From NCBI GenBank assembly GCA_009692585.1, contig SHYX01000002.1, positions 1 to 64,000 on the forward strand: a stretch of 64,000 nucleotides of DNA, read 5' to 3'. Both the position numbers and the translations under genes were made by a program. Below the pieces are notes generated by a model. That model was given only the letters and a program-made list of their open reading frames with translations. It ran no database searches and was not told where the DNA came from. Of this stretch, positions 34,399-45,501 are shown piece after piece; the stretch's first letter is position 1, and each line of letters starts with the position of its first letter. This stretch comes from Myxococcales bacterium. Its GTDB lineage: Bacteria; Myxococcota; UBA796; SXON01.

Positions 34399-34680
34399 GT
34401 GCAGAGAACGCTCGCGTTCTTTGCCCTGGCCGCGACGGTGTTTTTGTTGGCGTGGGTCGCCTTCCGGGGCCGGGTGTCGGACGCGGTCGTGCCGACCGGA
34501 ACGAGCTGCGAAGCGCGCTGCTTTTCGCGAGATCCCGTGTGCGCACCGCTGGCAGCCACGCAGGGCGGCTTCCCCTCGGCCGACCGGCCCGAGGCCGAGC
34601 GCCGCGCCGCCTGCAATGGCCTTTGCTACGTTCTTCGCGCCCAGGCGCCGGGACGGGTCGACGCCTGCCTGGAGCGGTAG
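34399..34680 (+). CDS. Small signal-anchored Cys-containing protein
   Basis: A 93-residue protein from GTG 34399, 1 nt after the kinase stop. A hydrophobic N-terminus (TLAFFALAATVFLLAWVAF) is a signal or anchor. The outer part has four Cys in two pairs, SCEARCFSRDPVC and CNGLCYVLRAQ, plus a late Cys (VDACLER), suggesting disulfides. No family recognised. It is likely co-expressed with the kinase. Its stop abuts the convergent trmD stop. Confidence 0.6.
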   Translation: MQRTLAFFALAATVFLLAWVAFRGRVSDAVVPTGTSCEARCFSRDPVCAPLAATQGGFPSADRPEAERRAACNGLCYVLRAQAPGRVDACLER

Positions 34681-35436
34681 TTACGGTCGACGTCGTGCTC
34701 GCTTCGCCGCCGCCGCGGTCTCGGCTTCCGCCTGTACGACGGCCGGATCGCGCAGGCCGGCCGCCGCGGCCAGATCCGGCCGCCAGGCGAAGGTGCGTGC
34801 GTCGGACTGGTGTTGGCGCCACGCGGCCACGCGGGCGTGGTCGCCACTGCACAGTAGCTCGGGCACCGGGTGCCCCTCCCAGACCCGAGGGCGGGTGTAG
34901 TGGGGGTATTCCAGGCGGCCGTTGGCGTAGCTCTCGTCGTCGGCGCTGTGGGCGTTCCCGAGGGCACCGGGCAGCAAGCGGACGACCGCGTCGATGATGA
35001 CGCATGCCGCGAGCTCGCCGCCGGTCAGGACGAAGTCGCCGATGGACAGCGCCTCGTCGGCGAGGTGTTCGCGAACCCGCGCATCCACGCCCTCGTAGTG
35101 ACCGCAGATGAACACCAGGCGCGGCAGGCTGGCGAGACGGGTGGCCGCGGCGTGATCGAAGCGCTGCCCGCTCGCCTCCAGGAGCACGACATGGGGAGGC
35201 GAGTCGGTCTCGGGCAGCGCGCGGAGCGCGGCGGCGACGACATCGACGCGGAGGACCATGCCGCTGCCGCCGCCGAACGGCGCGTCATCGACGCCGCGGT
35301 GGCGTCCGAGGCCGTGGTCGCGGATGTCGTGCGTGGCCAGGGACCAGACGTTGGCGCTCAGCGCGCGGCCCAGGACGGAGCCCGTCAGGATCGGATGGAT
35401 CAGCCCGGGAAAGAGCGTGAGGACGTCGATGCGCAT
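34681..35436 (-). CDS. trmD: tRNA (guanine-N1)-methyltransferase
   Basis: A 251-residue SPOUT methyltransferase that makes m1G37. It starts MRIDVLTLFPGLI at ATG 35436 (a GTG one codon earlier is possible). The knot region has LVFICGHYEGVDARVREHLA and LSIGDFVLTGGELAACVIID, and ESYANGRLEYPHYTRPRVWE precedes the C-terminal domain. Length is usual. It is the last gene of the rpsP-khpA-rimM-trmD unit, 5 nt after rimM, the standard bacterial order. Confidence 0.96.
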   Translation of the reverse strand: MRIDVLTLFPGLIHPILTGSVLGRALSANVWSLATHDIRDHGLGRHRGVDDAPFGGGSGMVLRVDVVAAALRALPETDSPPHVVLLEASGQRFDHAAATRLASLPRLVFICGHYEGVDARVREHLADEALSIGDFVLTGGELAACVIIDAVVRLLPGALGNAHSADDESYANGRLEYPHYTRPRVWEGHPVPELLCSGDHARVAAWRQHQSDARTFAWRPDLAAAAGLRDPAVVQAEAETAAAAKRARRRP

Positions 35437-35441
35437 CACCG

Positions 35442-35951
35442 CTACTCGCCGGCCGCGAGCGCCCCACGCGCGACGACGATCACGCCGGCTTCCGCATCCA
35501 CCCGAAGCACCGTCTCCGGTCCCGGCAGCAGGAAGGCGTCCTCACCGTCGGTCGCGATGACCCAGACGTCCCGGTCCCCGCTGATCACCTCGGAAAGGGT
35601 GCCGAGCACGGTGCCGTCTTCATCCTCCACGGGCATGCCCACGACGTCCGCGACGTAGAACTCACCGTCCGGGAGCGGCGGCAACTGGTCACGGTCGATC
35701 AGCACGCGGAAGCCCATCAGCGCGGCAGCGTCCTCCGGCGTGGTTATGCCGTCGACCAGGCCGATGATGCGTTTCCCGGCTCCGGGACGGATCGAAACAG
35801 TCGCGACACGCTCCTCGCCATCAGGGGACGCCAGCACCACCCGCCGAGGCGCTTTGAGCACGCTTTCCTCGCGGTTGTGGAGGTGCAGGCGCACCTCGCC
35901 GCGGACGCCGAAGACGCCGACCACGGAGCCGAGCTCGATGCGGTCGGCCAC
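35442..35951 (-). CDS. rimM: Ribosome maturation factor RimM
   Basis: A 169-residue protein that assists 30S head assembly. The N-terminal RimM domain has IELGSVVGVFGVRGEVRLHL; the C-terminal PRC-barrel-like domain starts at GEFYVADVVGMPVEDEDG. It is placed between the KH-domain protein and trmD, as in many bacteria. Confidence 0.94.
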   Translation of the reverse strand: MADRIELGSVVGVFGVRGEVRLHLHNREESVLKAPRRVVLASPDGEERVATVSIRPGAGKRIIGLVDGITTPEDAAALMGFRVLIDRDQLPPLPDGEFYVADVVGMPVEDEDGTVLGTLSEVISGDRDVWVIATDGEDAFLLPGPETVLRVDAEAGVIVVARGALAAGE

Positions 35952-35955
35952 GCCG

Positions 35956-36204
35956 CTATTCGGCGGCGGGGGTGTTTCCGGGCTCGATGAGCTCGAGCAC
36001 CGCGCGACGGTCGCCGCTCGACGCGCTCAGAACGGTGCGCAGGGCCCGGAGGGTCTCGCCGTCGGGACCCTTGACGCTGTCTACATCGGTGGGATCGACC
36101 GTCAGCTCAAGCAGTACGCTGGCTTCTCCGGCGACTTCGTTGATCGACACCCCGTCGGGCTTGGTGACGATGCCGCTGAGCAGGTGCTGGAGGAGGGGCT
36201 GCAT
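35956..36204 (-). CDS. khpA: KH-domain RNA-binding protein KhpA
   Basis: An 82-residue single KH protein (YlqC/KhpA type). The core VSINEVAGEASVLLELTVDP and the GxxG loop region VKGPDGETLRALRTVLSA are visible. In B. subtilis and streptococci it pairs with KhpB in RNA binding. It lies 3 nt after rpsP and 4 nt before rimM in the conserved cluster. Confidence 0.9.
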   Translation of the reverse strand: MQPLLQHLLSGIVTKPDGVSINEVAGEASVLLELTVDPTDVDSVKGPDGETLRALRTVLSASSGDRRAVLELIEPGNTPAAE

Positions 36205-36207
36205 GGG

Positions 36208-36468
36208 CTAAGCCTCGGCCGCGGGCCCGGCGGCCTTGCGAGCGAGGACCAGCAGGTCGGCCACGGTCTCTGTGGGCTGGGCACCCTGGCCGATCCAGAA
36301 GTCGGCGCGCGCAAGATCGACGTGGATCACCGGCGGTTCGACCATCGGGTTGTAGTGCCCGATGTACTCGATGCAACGCCCGTCGCGGGGCGAGCGCCTG
36401 TCCGCGATGACGAAGCGGTAGGAGGGCTTCTTCTTTGCGCCGGTGCGGGTGAGACGAATGCGGACCAT
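36208..36468 (-). CDS. rpsP: 30S ribosomal protein S16
   Basis: An 86-residue S16: [39 protein letters not shown], and a short Ala-rich C-terminus. It opens the rpsP-khpA-rimM-trmD unit. On the minus strand a GTTAGAC motif (36500-36494) lies about 26 nt before the ATG, followed by GAGGGTACACC near the start. Confidence 0.96.
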   Translation of the reverse strand: MVRIRLTRTGAKKKPSYRFVIADRRSPRDGRCIEYIGHYNPMVEPPVIHVDLARADFWIGQGAQPTETVADLLVLARKAAGPAAEA

Positions 36469-36528
36469 GGTGTACCCTCGAACGAGCGGCGGCGTCTAAC
36501 GAGGCGTGGCCCAGTCGGCAACTCTCGC
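36469..36528 (-). promoter_or_regulatory. Putative promoter of the rpsP cluster
   Basis: The 60-nt gap between the carboxylase stop and rpsP holds GTTAGAC (36500-36494) and a GAGGG ribosome site. The hexamer belongs to the recurring motif set. No T-rich terminator is seen after the carboxylase gene. Confidence 0.4.
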
Positions 36529-38085
36529 CTACAGCGGGATGTTGCCGTGCTTGCGGGGGGGGTTGTGGTCTCGCTTGGTGTCCAGGCTGTCGAAGGCGTC
36601 GACCAGGCGCGCACGGGTGAAGCGTGGACGGAGCACCTCGTCGACAAAACCAAGTTCGGCGGCCCGCCATGGGTTGGCGAACCTCGCCCGATAATCCGCC
36701 ACCAGGGCGGCGCGGCGGGCAACGGGGTCGTCGGCCGCCGCCAGCTCGTTGCGGAAGATCACGTTGACGGCGCCGTCCGCACCCATCACGGCGATCTCCG
36801 CCGTTGGCCAGGCGAAATTCAGATCGGCGCGGAGGTGTTTGCTGTTCATCACGCAGTACGCGCCGCCATAGGCCTTTCGGGTGATGAGCGTCACCTTGGG
36901 GACCGTCGCCTCGGCAAAGGCGTAGAGGAGCTTGGCGCCGTGGCGGATGATCCCCCCGTGTTCCTGCGTCGTTCCGGGCAGGAATCCCGGAACGTCCTCG
37001 ACCACCCAGAGCGGAATGTTGAACGCGTCGCAGAAGCGCACGAAGCGGGCCGCCTTGACCGAGGCATTGACGTCCAGGACGCCGGCCAGCACCGCCGGCT
37101 GGTTGGCGACGACCCCGACACTGCGCCCGCCCAGGTGGCAGAAACCGATGACGATATTCGCGGCGTAATCCGGCTGAACTTCGAAGAACGCCCCATCATC
37201 GGCGACGGCGGTGATCACCTCTTTGATGTCGTAGGGTTTGTTTGGATTGGCGGGCACGATCTCGTCGAGCGCGGGGATCTCGCGGTCGGTCGGATCGGCG
37301 CTGGCGCGTCGCGGCGCCTCCTCCATGTTGTTCTGGGGTAGGTAGGCCAGCAGCGCCCGCAACAGCGCGATCGCGGAGGCTTCGTCGTCAGCGGCAAAAT
37401 GCGCGACCCCCGAGATCTGGGTGTGGGCCGCCGCGCCACCCAAGGCCTCCTGCGTGACCTCCTCGTGGGTCACGGCCTTGATCACGTCGGGACCGGTGAC
37501 GAACATGAATGAGGTGTCCCGTGCCATGACCAGGAAGTCGGTGATCGCGGGGGAGTAGACGGCCCCGCCGGCACAGGGCCCTAAGATCGCGCTGAGCTGC
37601 GGCACCACGCCGCTGGCCAAGGTGTTGCGCAGGAAGATGTCTGCATATCCGCCCAGGCTCTCCACGCCCTCCTGGATGCGCGCGCCGCCGGAGTCGTTCA
37701 TCCCGATCACCGGCGCGCCGTTCTTCATCGCGAGGTCCATCACCTTGCACACTTTCTTGGCGTAGGCGCCCGAGAGCGTGCCGCCGAAGACCGTGAAGTC
37801 CTGAGCAAAGAGGTAGACCAGTCGCCCCTCGACGCGCGCATAGCCGGTGACCACGCCGTCCCCGGGGACCCGGCGCTTGTCCATGCCGAAGTCGATGCAG
37901 CGATGGACCACGTGGCGATCGAGCTCGCGGAAGGTCCCCGGATCGACCAGGGTGTCGATGCGCTCGCGAGCGGTGAGCTTGCCCCGGGCATGCTGCCGTG
38001 CGATGGCCTCCGCACCCCCGGCGGCCAGGGCAGCCGCGTCGTTTTTGGCCAGTTCGTCGATGAGCGCCTGATGGTCGGGGTGCAT
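36529..38085 (-). CDS. pccB: Acyl-CoA (propionyl-CoA) carboxylase beta subunit
   Basis: A 518-residue carboxyltransferase. It begins with [20 protein letters not shown], typical of PccB/MmdA, and has the two crotonase-like halves: [20 protein letters not shown] with [20 protein letters not shown] in the first, and [20 protein letters not shown] with [15 protein letters not shown] in the second. The end ([15 protein letters not shown]) is the classic C-terminus. It moves CO2 from biotin to propionyl-CoA, giving methylmalonyl-CoA, with a biotin-carrier subunit encoded elsewhere. GTTAGC (38113-38108) lies about 22 nt upstream of the start. Confidence 0.92.
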   Translation of the reverse strand: MHPDHQALIDELAKNDAAALAAGGAEAIARQHARGKLTARERIDTLVDPGTFRELDRHVVHRCIDFGMDKRRVPGDGVVTGYARVEGRLVYLFAQDFTVFGGTLSGAYAKKVCKVMDLAMKNGAPVIGMNDSGGARIQEGVESLGGYADIFLRNTLASGVVPQLSAILGPCAGGAVYSPAITDFLVMARDTSFMFVTGPDVIKAVTHEEVTQEALGGAAAHTQISGVAHFAADDEASAIALLRALLAYLPQNNMEEAPRRASADPTDREIPALDEIVPANPNKPYDIKEVITAVADDGAFFEVQPDYAANIVIGFCHLGGRSVGVVANQPAVLAGVLDVNASVKAARFVRFCDAFNIPLWVVEDVPGFLPGTTQEHGGIIRHGAKLLYAFAEATVPKVTLITRKAYGGAYCVMNSKHLRADLNFAWPTAEIAVMGADGAVNVIFRNELAAADDPVARRAALVADYRARFANPWRAAELGFVDEVLRPRFTRARLVDAFDSLDTKRDHNPPRKHGNIPL

Positions 38086-38171
38086 TCGGGTGCCTGTGGA
38101 CGGCCGGGCTAACGCTGATGCTTGTGGAAATCCCGCGCGGACGCTACCGTGGGGCGCTGATGGAGTGCCTC

Positions 38172-40922
38172 ATGCGTCTGCTGCCCTACCCTTGCCTGGT
38201 TGTCGCCCTGGCCGCCTGTACCGGCGACAGCGGGACGGACGAGGATGGCACCGACCCGGGCACCGAGACCGGCGATACGGACATCGACTGGGGTCCGCCG
38301 GGCTGCATCAACCTCAACGCCGTGGAAGGCGATTTTACCACGATAGGCGAGGCGGCGAACGCGGCCCTGGTCGGGGACGTCATCAACGTTTGTGCTGGCT
38401 CTTACAGCGAGAAGGTGACCGTTCCCGAAGGCGTCAGCGTCGCCGGTGCGGCGAGCGGAAGCACGCTCATCGACGCGCCCGTCAACGAAGTCGCGTTCGA
38501 CATCGCCGGGGCGGGGAGCGGGGTCTCCGGCTTCACCATCACCAGCACTCGGTCGGGCATCACGCTGGATGGCGCGGTCCGGGCCACCATCAGCGACATC
38601 GTCTTCGACGCTCCGGCCAACTACGGCATCGAATCGGTCAACTCCACCGACGTCGCGATCTCGAATTGCACGTTCTTGCTCCCCGCGTTCGGCGGAATTT
38701 ACATTTCTGGGGGGACGGCCACGGTCGACGCTTCGCTTTTTTCGGAGCCCTCCAGCTTCGGCGTGTGGGCCGCCAGCGGTGCGGTGGTGACCGTCTCGAA
38801 CAACCTCTTCGGCGTGGTGTACGCCACGACCACCGACGGATCGGACGGGATCGCGGTCTTCTCGGACGAGGCCACCGTCGCGATGAGCAACAACGTCATC
38901 ACCGCCAGCGAGTTCGCCGGTGTGCTGGCGAACAAGGGCTCCTTGTCGATCGCTGGGGACGTCATCACGGACACGCCCTACGGCATCATCGCGGACGGTG
39001 GAGACTTCAGCGCGAACGGGCTCGAGGTGTACGGCGCCACCCAGGTCGGCGTGTTGGTCAACACCAAGGCGGACGTGGTCATCTCCAATGCGACCATCCT
39101 GCTCAACGGCGGCGACACCACCGGCCTGACCTCGTGTTCCGAGGACTACGCCAACTTCACCGGCAACTGTGGCGGCGGGCTGTTTCTGCAAGCGGACGCG
39201 GCGACGGTGACCGGGGTCACGGTCGCGGACTACGAGAACTACGGCGTCTTTTTGGCGTCGGCGCGCAACAATGGCACCGTCACCGGCAGCCTCCAGGACG
39301 TCACGATCGACAACACTGGCCGCTGGGGTTTGTACGCCAACGCGTTCGAGGGCACCGTAGACCGACTGGTGGTGACCAATCATCGTGAGCCGGACCTGAC
39401 CAACACCTCAATCTGCTACAGCGTCGACCGTGCTGGCGCCGCGGTCTTCTACGACTCGGCCGTGACGCTCACCAACTCCGCTTTCAACGCCTCGGAGGGG
39501 TGGGGTGTCGCGATCGTGTTCGGCACGGTGGACGTCAGCACCACCGACTTCCAGAACGCAGAGTGCGCCGGGATCGTCAACTACCAGGCCGTCTCGACCA
39601 TGAGCGGAAACACCTTCGGCCCCAATGGCCAGCACGGTGGCATCTTCTCCTACGAGGCCGCGAGCGTCGTCGATGGCAACACCTTCGTGGATACGGCGCA
39701 CGACGCCGAGTACCTCTACGATGACGGTGCCGGCGGGTTCAACAAGTACGTTTACTCGGGGTACGGCAAGGACGCGCTCTTCTACAGCTCCACTGCCTGT
39801 CTCGTGACCAACAACACCTTCACCGGTGGCGACACGAGCCTCGACTTCGAGGTGACGGGTTGCACGGTTACCGGCAACACCTGGACCAACTACAACGGCA
39901 CCGTCATCAGCGTCTACGAGGGCGATCCCAGCGACCCCGTCGTCATCTCCGGAAACACCGCCGATCAGATCGGAGGCACCGTGGTCGACAGCGTGTACGG
40001 TCACGCTGAGGTCGAGGATCTGCAGGTTGGCACGACGGTGGCGTACAGCTACACGTACGCCTCCTACGCGGTCGCCGCGGACGGCACCGAGACCGAAAGC
40101 TACAGCTACAGCTACAGCTACGGCCAGCCGGTTTTCCGCGCCTATGGCTATTACAGCGCCTATTGGAGCGATGCTGACGGGGACGGGGTCAACGACACGT
40201 TCACCGAGTACGGCTACCCCTCGGGGATGACCATCAACAATGTTCGGGTCGAAGAGGCCTACGACACACTCTTGGAGGGGAGCGAAGCGGCGCTTGAGGT
40301 CACCGACCTGACCGCCGGGAACGTCGCTGGCTACGGCATCTACGCGACGTGGAGCCACTACGCGCCCGAGGTCGAGCTTGATGGTGTGGAGATCGCCAGT
40401 GTGCTGTACTCGGGCATCCACCTGGCGGGGAACACCCAAGAGGCCGGCTATGCCTCGGTGAGCGATGTCAGCCTGGACCAGGTCGGCATCGGCGCAGGCG
40501 TCTGGATCACCGGCTTTGCCGAGTGGACGCTTGAAGATGTCACCATCCTCGACTCTGCCGGGTACGGCGTGTACTCCACCGGCGACTACTCCTACTACGA
40601 CTACGAGACGTCCACGAGCGTCTACGGCACGATCGAGCCGGTCAGTGAGTTGTTCGGCGTTGTCATCGGTGCCGCGACCTTGGACGGTATCAGCATCACC
40701 AACGGCACCCCGATCATCGACCGGAGCGAGGCCTCCGATGGGGCGGCGTCAGGGCTCGTGCTCACCGGCACCACGGCCGAGGTCGTGGACAGTGTGTTCA
40801 CCGTCAACGGCGAGTACGGGATGGAGTGTGTGACGACCATTCTGGCGACGTGCTCCGGAAACGTGATCGACAGCAACCTCTCCGGCCCCCACCTGGACTG
40901 CACTGACGACTGCATGCTCTAG
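38172..40922 (+). CDS. Large parallel beta-helix lipoprotein
   Basis: A 916-residue protein. ATG 38172 is preferred: it has GGAG 6 nt upstream and gives the lipoprotein signal MRLLPYPCLVVALAAC (Cys16). A Thr/Asp/Gly linker follows (TDEDGTDPGTETGDTD). From about residue 45 on, some 25-30 beta-helix rungs of 20-30 residues are seen, such as 'GIESVNSTDVAISNCTF', many ending in 'N-x-F'. Around residue 650 a low-complexity stretch YSYSYSYG interrupts. The opening rung (GDFTTIGEAANAALVGDVIN) resembles the DUF1565/pectin-lyase-like start also found in the protein at the left edge. Enzyme activity is not evident; a surface adhesin or sheath part is an inference. Confidence 0.85.
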   Translation: MRLLPYPCLVVALAACTGDSGTDEDGTDPGTETGDTDIDWGPPGCINLNAVEGDFTTIGEAANAALVGDVINVCAGSYSEKVTVPEGVSVAGAASGSTLIDAPVNEVAFDIAGAGSGVSGFTITSTRSGITLDGAVRATISDIVFDAPANYGIESVNSTDVAISNCTFLLPAFGGIYISGGTATVDASLFSEPSSFGVWAASGAVVTVSNNLFGVVYATTTDGSDGIAVFSDEATVAMSNNVITASEFAGVLANKGSLSIAGDVITDTPYGIIADGGDFSANGLEVYGATQVGVLVNTKADVVISNATILLNGGDTTGLTSCSEDYANFTGNCGGGLFLQADAATVTGVTVADYENYGVFLASARNNGTVTGSLQDVTIDNTGRWGLYANAFEGTVDRLVVTNHREPDLTNTSICYSVDRAGAAVFYDSAVTLTNSAFNASEGWGVAIVFGTVDVSTTDFQNAECAGIVNYQAVSTMSGNTFGPNGQHGGIFSYEAASVVDGNTFVDTAHDAEYLYDDGAGGFNKYVYSGYGKDALFYSSTACLVTNNTFTGGDTSLDFEVTGCTVTGNTWTNYNGTVISVYEGDPSDPVVISGNTADQIGGTVVDSVYGHAEVEDLQVGTTVAYSYTYASYAVAADGTETESYSYSYSYGQPVFRAYGYYSAYWSDADGDGVNDTFTEYGYPSGMTINNVRVEEAYDTLLEGSEAALEVTDLTAGNVAGYGIYATWSHYAPEVELDGVEIASVLYSGIHLAGNTQEAGYASVSDVSLDQVGIGAGVWITGFAEWTLEDVTILDSAGYGVYSTGDYSYYDYETSTSVYGTIEPVSELFGVVIGAATLDGISITNGTPIIDRSEASDGAASGLVLTGTTAEVVDSVFTVNGEYGMECVTTILATCSGNVIDSNLSGPHLDCTDDCML

Positions 40923-40932
40923 CCTGCGGGTC

Positions 40933-41634
40933 GTGGCGATCGTGCCGGCGCGTCGCGCCAGCACCCGGCTCCGCGACAAGATGCTCGCCGACCTCGACGG
41001 AGAGCCCGTCATCGTCCGAACGTGGCGTCGAGTGATGTCGGCGAAGCTCGATGCGGTGCTCGTCGCGACCGACGACGACGAAATCGCCGCCGTCGTGAGG
41101 GGTGCGGGAGGCGTTGTCGTGCGCACGGGACCGGCGGACAACGGAACCCAGCGCGTCGCGGAGGCTGCCCAGAACCTGGCCGCCGACGTGGTCGTCAACG
41201 TGCAGGGGGATGAGCCCCTGGTGGCGACCGACACCATCGATCGCATCGTGCAGGGCCTCTGCGATGCCGGTGGCGTCGGCTTTTCGGTGAGCACCGGCGC
41301 CGCCCCTCTGGCGGCGGCCGAAGCACACAACCCGGCGCGGGTCAAGGTGGTCACCGACGCCGACGGCCGCGCGGTGGCGTTCTCGCGGCGGGCGATTCCC
41401 ATCGCCGGCCCATGGTCGGTCCACGTCGGGGTCTACGCCTTTCGGGCCCAGGTGCTTCGGGAGCTCGTGGTGCTGCCCGCGACGGCGAACGAAGTAGCCG
41501 AGCACCTTGAACAGCTCCGTTGGCTCGATCACGGCGTTGCCATCCGCGTCGTCGCGGTCGGCGCCCCGGGCCCATCGATCGACACCGCAGCGGATCTGGC
41601 CCGGGTTCGTGCGATACTCGTTGGAGCGCGATGA
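40933..41634 (+). CDS. kdsB: 3-deoxy-manno-octulosonate cytidylyltransferase
   Basis: A 233-residue CMP-Kdo synthetase from GTG 40933. It has VAIVPARRASTRLRDKML at the nucleotide site, ATDDDEIAAVV, VVNVQGDEPLVATDTID with the Mg-binding Asp, and ends with the TAADL type helix (IDTAADLARVRAIL). It activates Kdo for lipopolysaccharide core synthesis in the cytoplasm. Next to pyrG, which supplies CTP, and an LptA-like gene, it marks an outer-membrane-building segment. Confidence 0.93.
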   Translation: MAIVPARRASTRLRDKMLADLDGEPVIVRTWRRVMSAKLDAVLVATDDDEIAAVVRGAGGVVVRTGPADNGTQRVAEAAQNLAADVVVNVQGDEPLVATDTIDRIVQGLCDAGGVGFSVSTGAAPLAAAEAHNPARVKVVTDADGRAVAFSRRAIPIAGPWSVHVGVYAFRAQVLRELVVLPATANEVAEHLEQLRWLDHGVAIRVVAVGAPGPSIDTAADLARVRAILVGAR

Positions 41635-41647
41635 CCGGAATGTCCCG

Positions 41648-41699
41648 TTGCGGCCTCTCCCCCCTTCACATGATAGCCCCGCCATAGGCGGGAGCGGCC
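41648..41699 (+). promoter_or_regulatory. pyrG promoter and short hairpin leader
   Basis: TTGCGG (41648-41653) and GATAGC (41672-41677) are 18 nt apart and could be -35 and -10 boxes. Immediately downstream CCCGCC-ATA-GGCGGG forms a small perfect hairpin just before the AGCGG ribosome site and ATG. The CCTCTCCCCCC between the boxes also occurs before GATAGC at the ribE gene. In some bacteria pyrG is controlled by start-site effects; whether this leader does so is unknown. Confidence 0.45.
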
Positions 41700-43345
<1,646 letters not shown>

Positions 43346-43349
<4 letters not shown>

Positions 43350-44062
43350 ACGGGGCGGCCCGGCGCGCCCGGCGCGCCGTCGGGCTGCTTGCGGGCTCGG
43401 CCTTCGGCCTCGGTCGTGGCCGACCGGCCGGGACGGCCGCCCTCCGCATCCCTGCCGCGGCGTGGGCCGTAGGGTTGGGGTTCGGTTGCGAGCCAGCTAC
43501 CATCGAGCCGCTGCCGGCCACCGCCGTCGCAACTGCAGTGACGATTGAGGCCGTTGGCGCGGACGGCGCCGCGTACCGGGTGTCCCTGGCGGGGGCGTCG
43601 ACGGACCGGGCGGGCGGAGCGCCCATCGACGCGACCACCACTGAGGTGGCACGCATCGGCGGCGGCGCCGACCTCCACATCGACGCGCCCCGCTCCTCGT
43701 GGGACCTCAAAAAGCATGTCGCGCGCTTCGATGGGGGGGTGCTCGTCACCCGCGGGCCGGTGGTACTCCGCTGCGATCGGCTCGATGTCACCTATGCGGA
43801 CGGTGGTACGCTGGATATGGTTGTCGCGACCGGAAACATCAAGGTCGAACACGGTGTCCGCCGTGCCGCGGCGGATCGCGCCGAGCTGATCGGCAAGACC
43901 GGGCGCATCACGCTGACCGGGAATCCGCGCCTGTCCGAGGACGCAAGCACGCTGGTGGGCGAGCGCATCGTGCTCTGGCTCGACGACGACAAGGCCGACT
44001 GCGAGGGGACCGCGGGGTCGCCCTGTCGATTGGTGGTCGCGGGCACGGCGTTGGGAGGGTGA
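43346..44062 (+). CDS. lptA: LptA/OstA-like lipopolysaccharide transport protein
   Basis: A 238-residue protein from GTG 43346 (GTGA overlap with pyrG). A long Ala/Arg-rich N-terminus leads to a weak signal ending near GLGFGC, perhaps a lipobox. The C-terminal 120 residues form an OstA-type beta-jellyroll: HVARFDGGVLVTRGPVVLRC, LDVTYADGGTLDMVVATGNI, AELIGKTGRITLTGNPRLSE and GERIVLWLDDD. Such domains bridge LPS across the periplasm (LptA) or anchor it (LptC). Location beside kdsB supports an LPS role. The symbol is given by domain and context, not by proven orthology. Confidence 0.7.
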
Positions 44063-44068
44063 GCGGGG

Positions 44069-44857
44069 TCAGTCGGCCAGAACGAGCGGCGCGCCGAGGC
44101 CCATGGGCTCCAGCACCGCCCGCCCGCCGTGGGACTCGTCCGGCGGCGTGAGCGTGTAGGTCCATGATTCGTTGTAGGTGTCGCTGAAGGTGACCTTCCG
44201 GAACCCGATTCGCTGCAGGTTTCCGAGCAAGGACCCGTCGGAGACGGAGCTGTCGTCGGTCAGTTTATGGGTGGTGACCCTCGACATCGGGATCCATCAC
44301 CATCGTGAGCTGGTCCTTCTGCTTGTCCGAGACCCGGACACGGACGTCCATGCCCTGGTCCAGAAAGTTCCGTTCCATCTGGCCCGCCATCTCCTCCCGC
44401 GGCGCCAGCATCATGCCGCGGAGCCCGGCAGTGAGGTCCTTTTCCATCCGAGAGCGGCACCGTTCGAGCTTGGCGGTCAGGGCTACCGCGTCTTTCCACT
44501 CCGGGTCGCCGCGCCGGGCGAGCCGCGTGCCCTCCCAGGCCTTGGAGACATCTAGGCCGGTGTCGCAGCGCGGAATCGCGCGCCGAGCTCGCCGAGTGAA
44601 TCCGGGCCCGGCGCCGCCTCGAAGGTGACCACGAGGGCGCGGATCTCGTTCAGCGCCGCCAGTGCTGCCGCACCATCGCGCGCGGCGAGGTGCGCCTCGG
44701 CACGGGCTACGGTTTCGGTCAACGACGGGCGGGTCTTCTCAAGCTCGGCGGCGGCCAGCGATGGCGGGTCTGGGGATGGGGCAGCGCTCGGGGCGGGCTT
44801 CGGCCCACCATCGCCGCAGAGGCACGCCAGCAGCAACGCCAGGGCCCTGGCCAGCAT
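44069..44857 (-). pseudogene. Secreted protein gene with two compensating frameshifts
   Basis: From ATG 44857 (signal MLARALALLLACLCGDGG, lipobox-like) one frame runs to a TAG at 44552. Sense-like sequence continues in another frame from about 44585 to 44265 (CDTGLDVSKAWEGTRLARRG, MERNFLDQGMDVRVRVSDKQ) and then in the first frame again from about 44290 to TGA 44069 (MSRVTTHKLTDDSSVSDGSL, GFRKVTFSDTYNESWTYTL). The outer two parts are in the same frame and the total is 789 nt, so one deletion-like and one insertion-like change cancel. The changes lie at GGCGCGCGATTCC and GGATCCCGATG. The joined product would be about 262 residues. No family name; real decay or sequence error cannot be told apart. 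Confidence 0.6.
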
Positions 44858-44903
44858 CACCGTCGTGACGCGAGTGGGCTGGCGGTCGAAGCGCACGACG
44901 TCG

Positions 44904-44909
44904 GTTAAC
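44904..44909 (+). promoter_or_regulatory. GTTAAC motif before rpiB
   Basis: GTTAAC lies 26 nt before the rpiB ATG in the short gap after the divergent broken gene. It matches the recurring start-proximal hexamer. A GACGTCG stretch precedes it but no -35 consensus is clear. Confidence 0.35.
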
Positions 44910-44935
44910 GCGACGCCCACCCCTCAGGCCTCGAC

Positions 44936-45376
44936 ATGCGCATCCTCATCGGCTCCGACCACGGCGGGCTCACCCTCAAAAACACCGTTTGTGAACGTGT
45001 GCGCGGCGCGGGACACGTAGTGGTCGACGTGGGCACCGACAGCGGCGCCACCTGTGACTACCCCGACTACGCCGTGTTGGTCGCGCGGGGCGTGGCCGCG
45101 GGGGAGGCGGACGTGGGCATCCTGGTCTGCGGCACCGGCCAGGGCATGGCGATGTGCGCCAACCGCGTCTCCGGAGTTCGCGCGGCCGTGGTCGCCGACG
45201 TCTTTTCGGCCAAGGCCACCCGTCAGCACAACGATGCCAACGTGCTGTGCCTGGGCGAGCGGGTGATCGGCGCCGGCTTGGCGGGAGAGATCGTCGACGC
45301 CTTCCTCGCGGCGCACTTCGAGGGCGGGCGCCACGCCGGTCGGGTCGCGAAGATGGTGGCGCTCGAGGCGAGGTAG
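44936..45376 (+). CDS. rpiB: Ribose-5-phosphate isomerase B
   Basis: A 146-residue RpiB/LacAB-type isomerase that interconverts ribose 5-phosphate and ribulose 5-phosphate. [18 protein letters not shown] has the substrate-binding SDHGG, followed by [20 protein letters not shown] and the active-site Cys in [29 protein letters not shown] closes the site. It stands with glyA, nrdR and the riboflavin genes, whose RibB step uses ribulose 5-phosphate. Confidence 0.95.
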   Translation: MRILIGSDHGGLTLKNTVCERVRGAGHVVVDVGTDSGATCDYPDYAVLVARGVAAGEADVGILVCGTGQGMAMCANRVSGVRAAVVADVFSAKATRQHNDANVLCLGERVIGAGLAGEIVDAFLAAHFEGGRHAGRVAKMVALEAR

Positions 45377-45501
45377 GCGCTCCGGACGCCGCGCGGCAGG
45401 GACAGAGCGGAGGCCGGCGGCCACAGCGATGGCCCGGCGCCCGCGCTCGCGCGGGCGGCCGCCCTCGTGCAGGGTTAGCTCCCCGGCCCGTCGAGGTGCC
45501 C
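45377..45501 (+). promoter_or_regulatory. rpiB-glyA gap: hairpin and GTTAGC before glyA
   Basis: GCCCGCGC at 45439-45446 pairs with GCGCGGGC at 45449-45456, giving a tight hairpin that might end rpiB transcripts. GTTAGC follows at 45474-45479, 22 nt before the glyA ATG, with GAGGTG as ribosome site. Nothing else recognisable. Confidence 0.4.
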
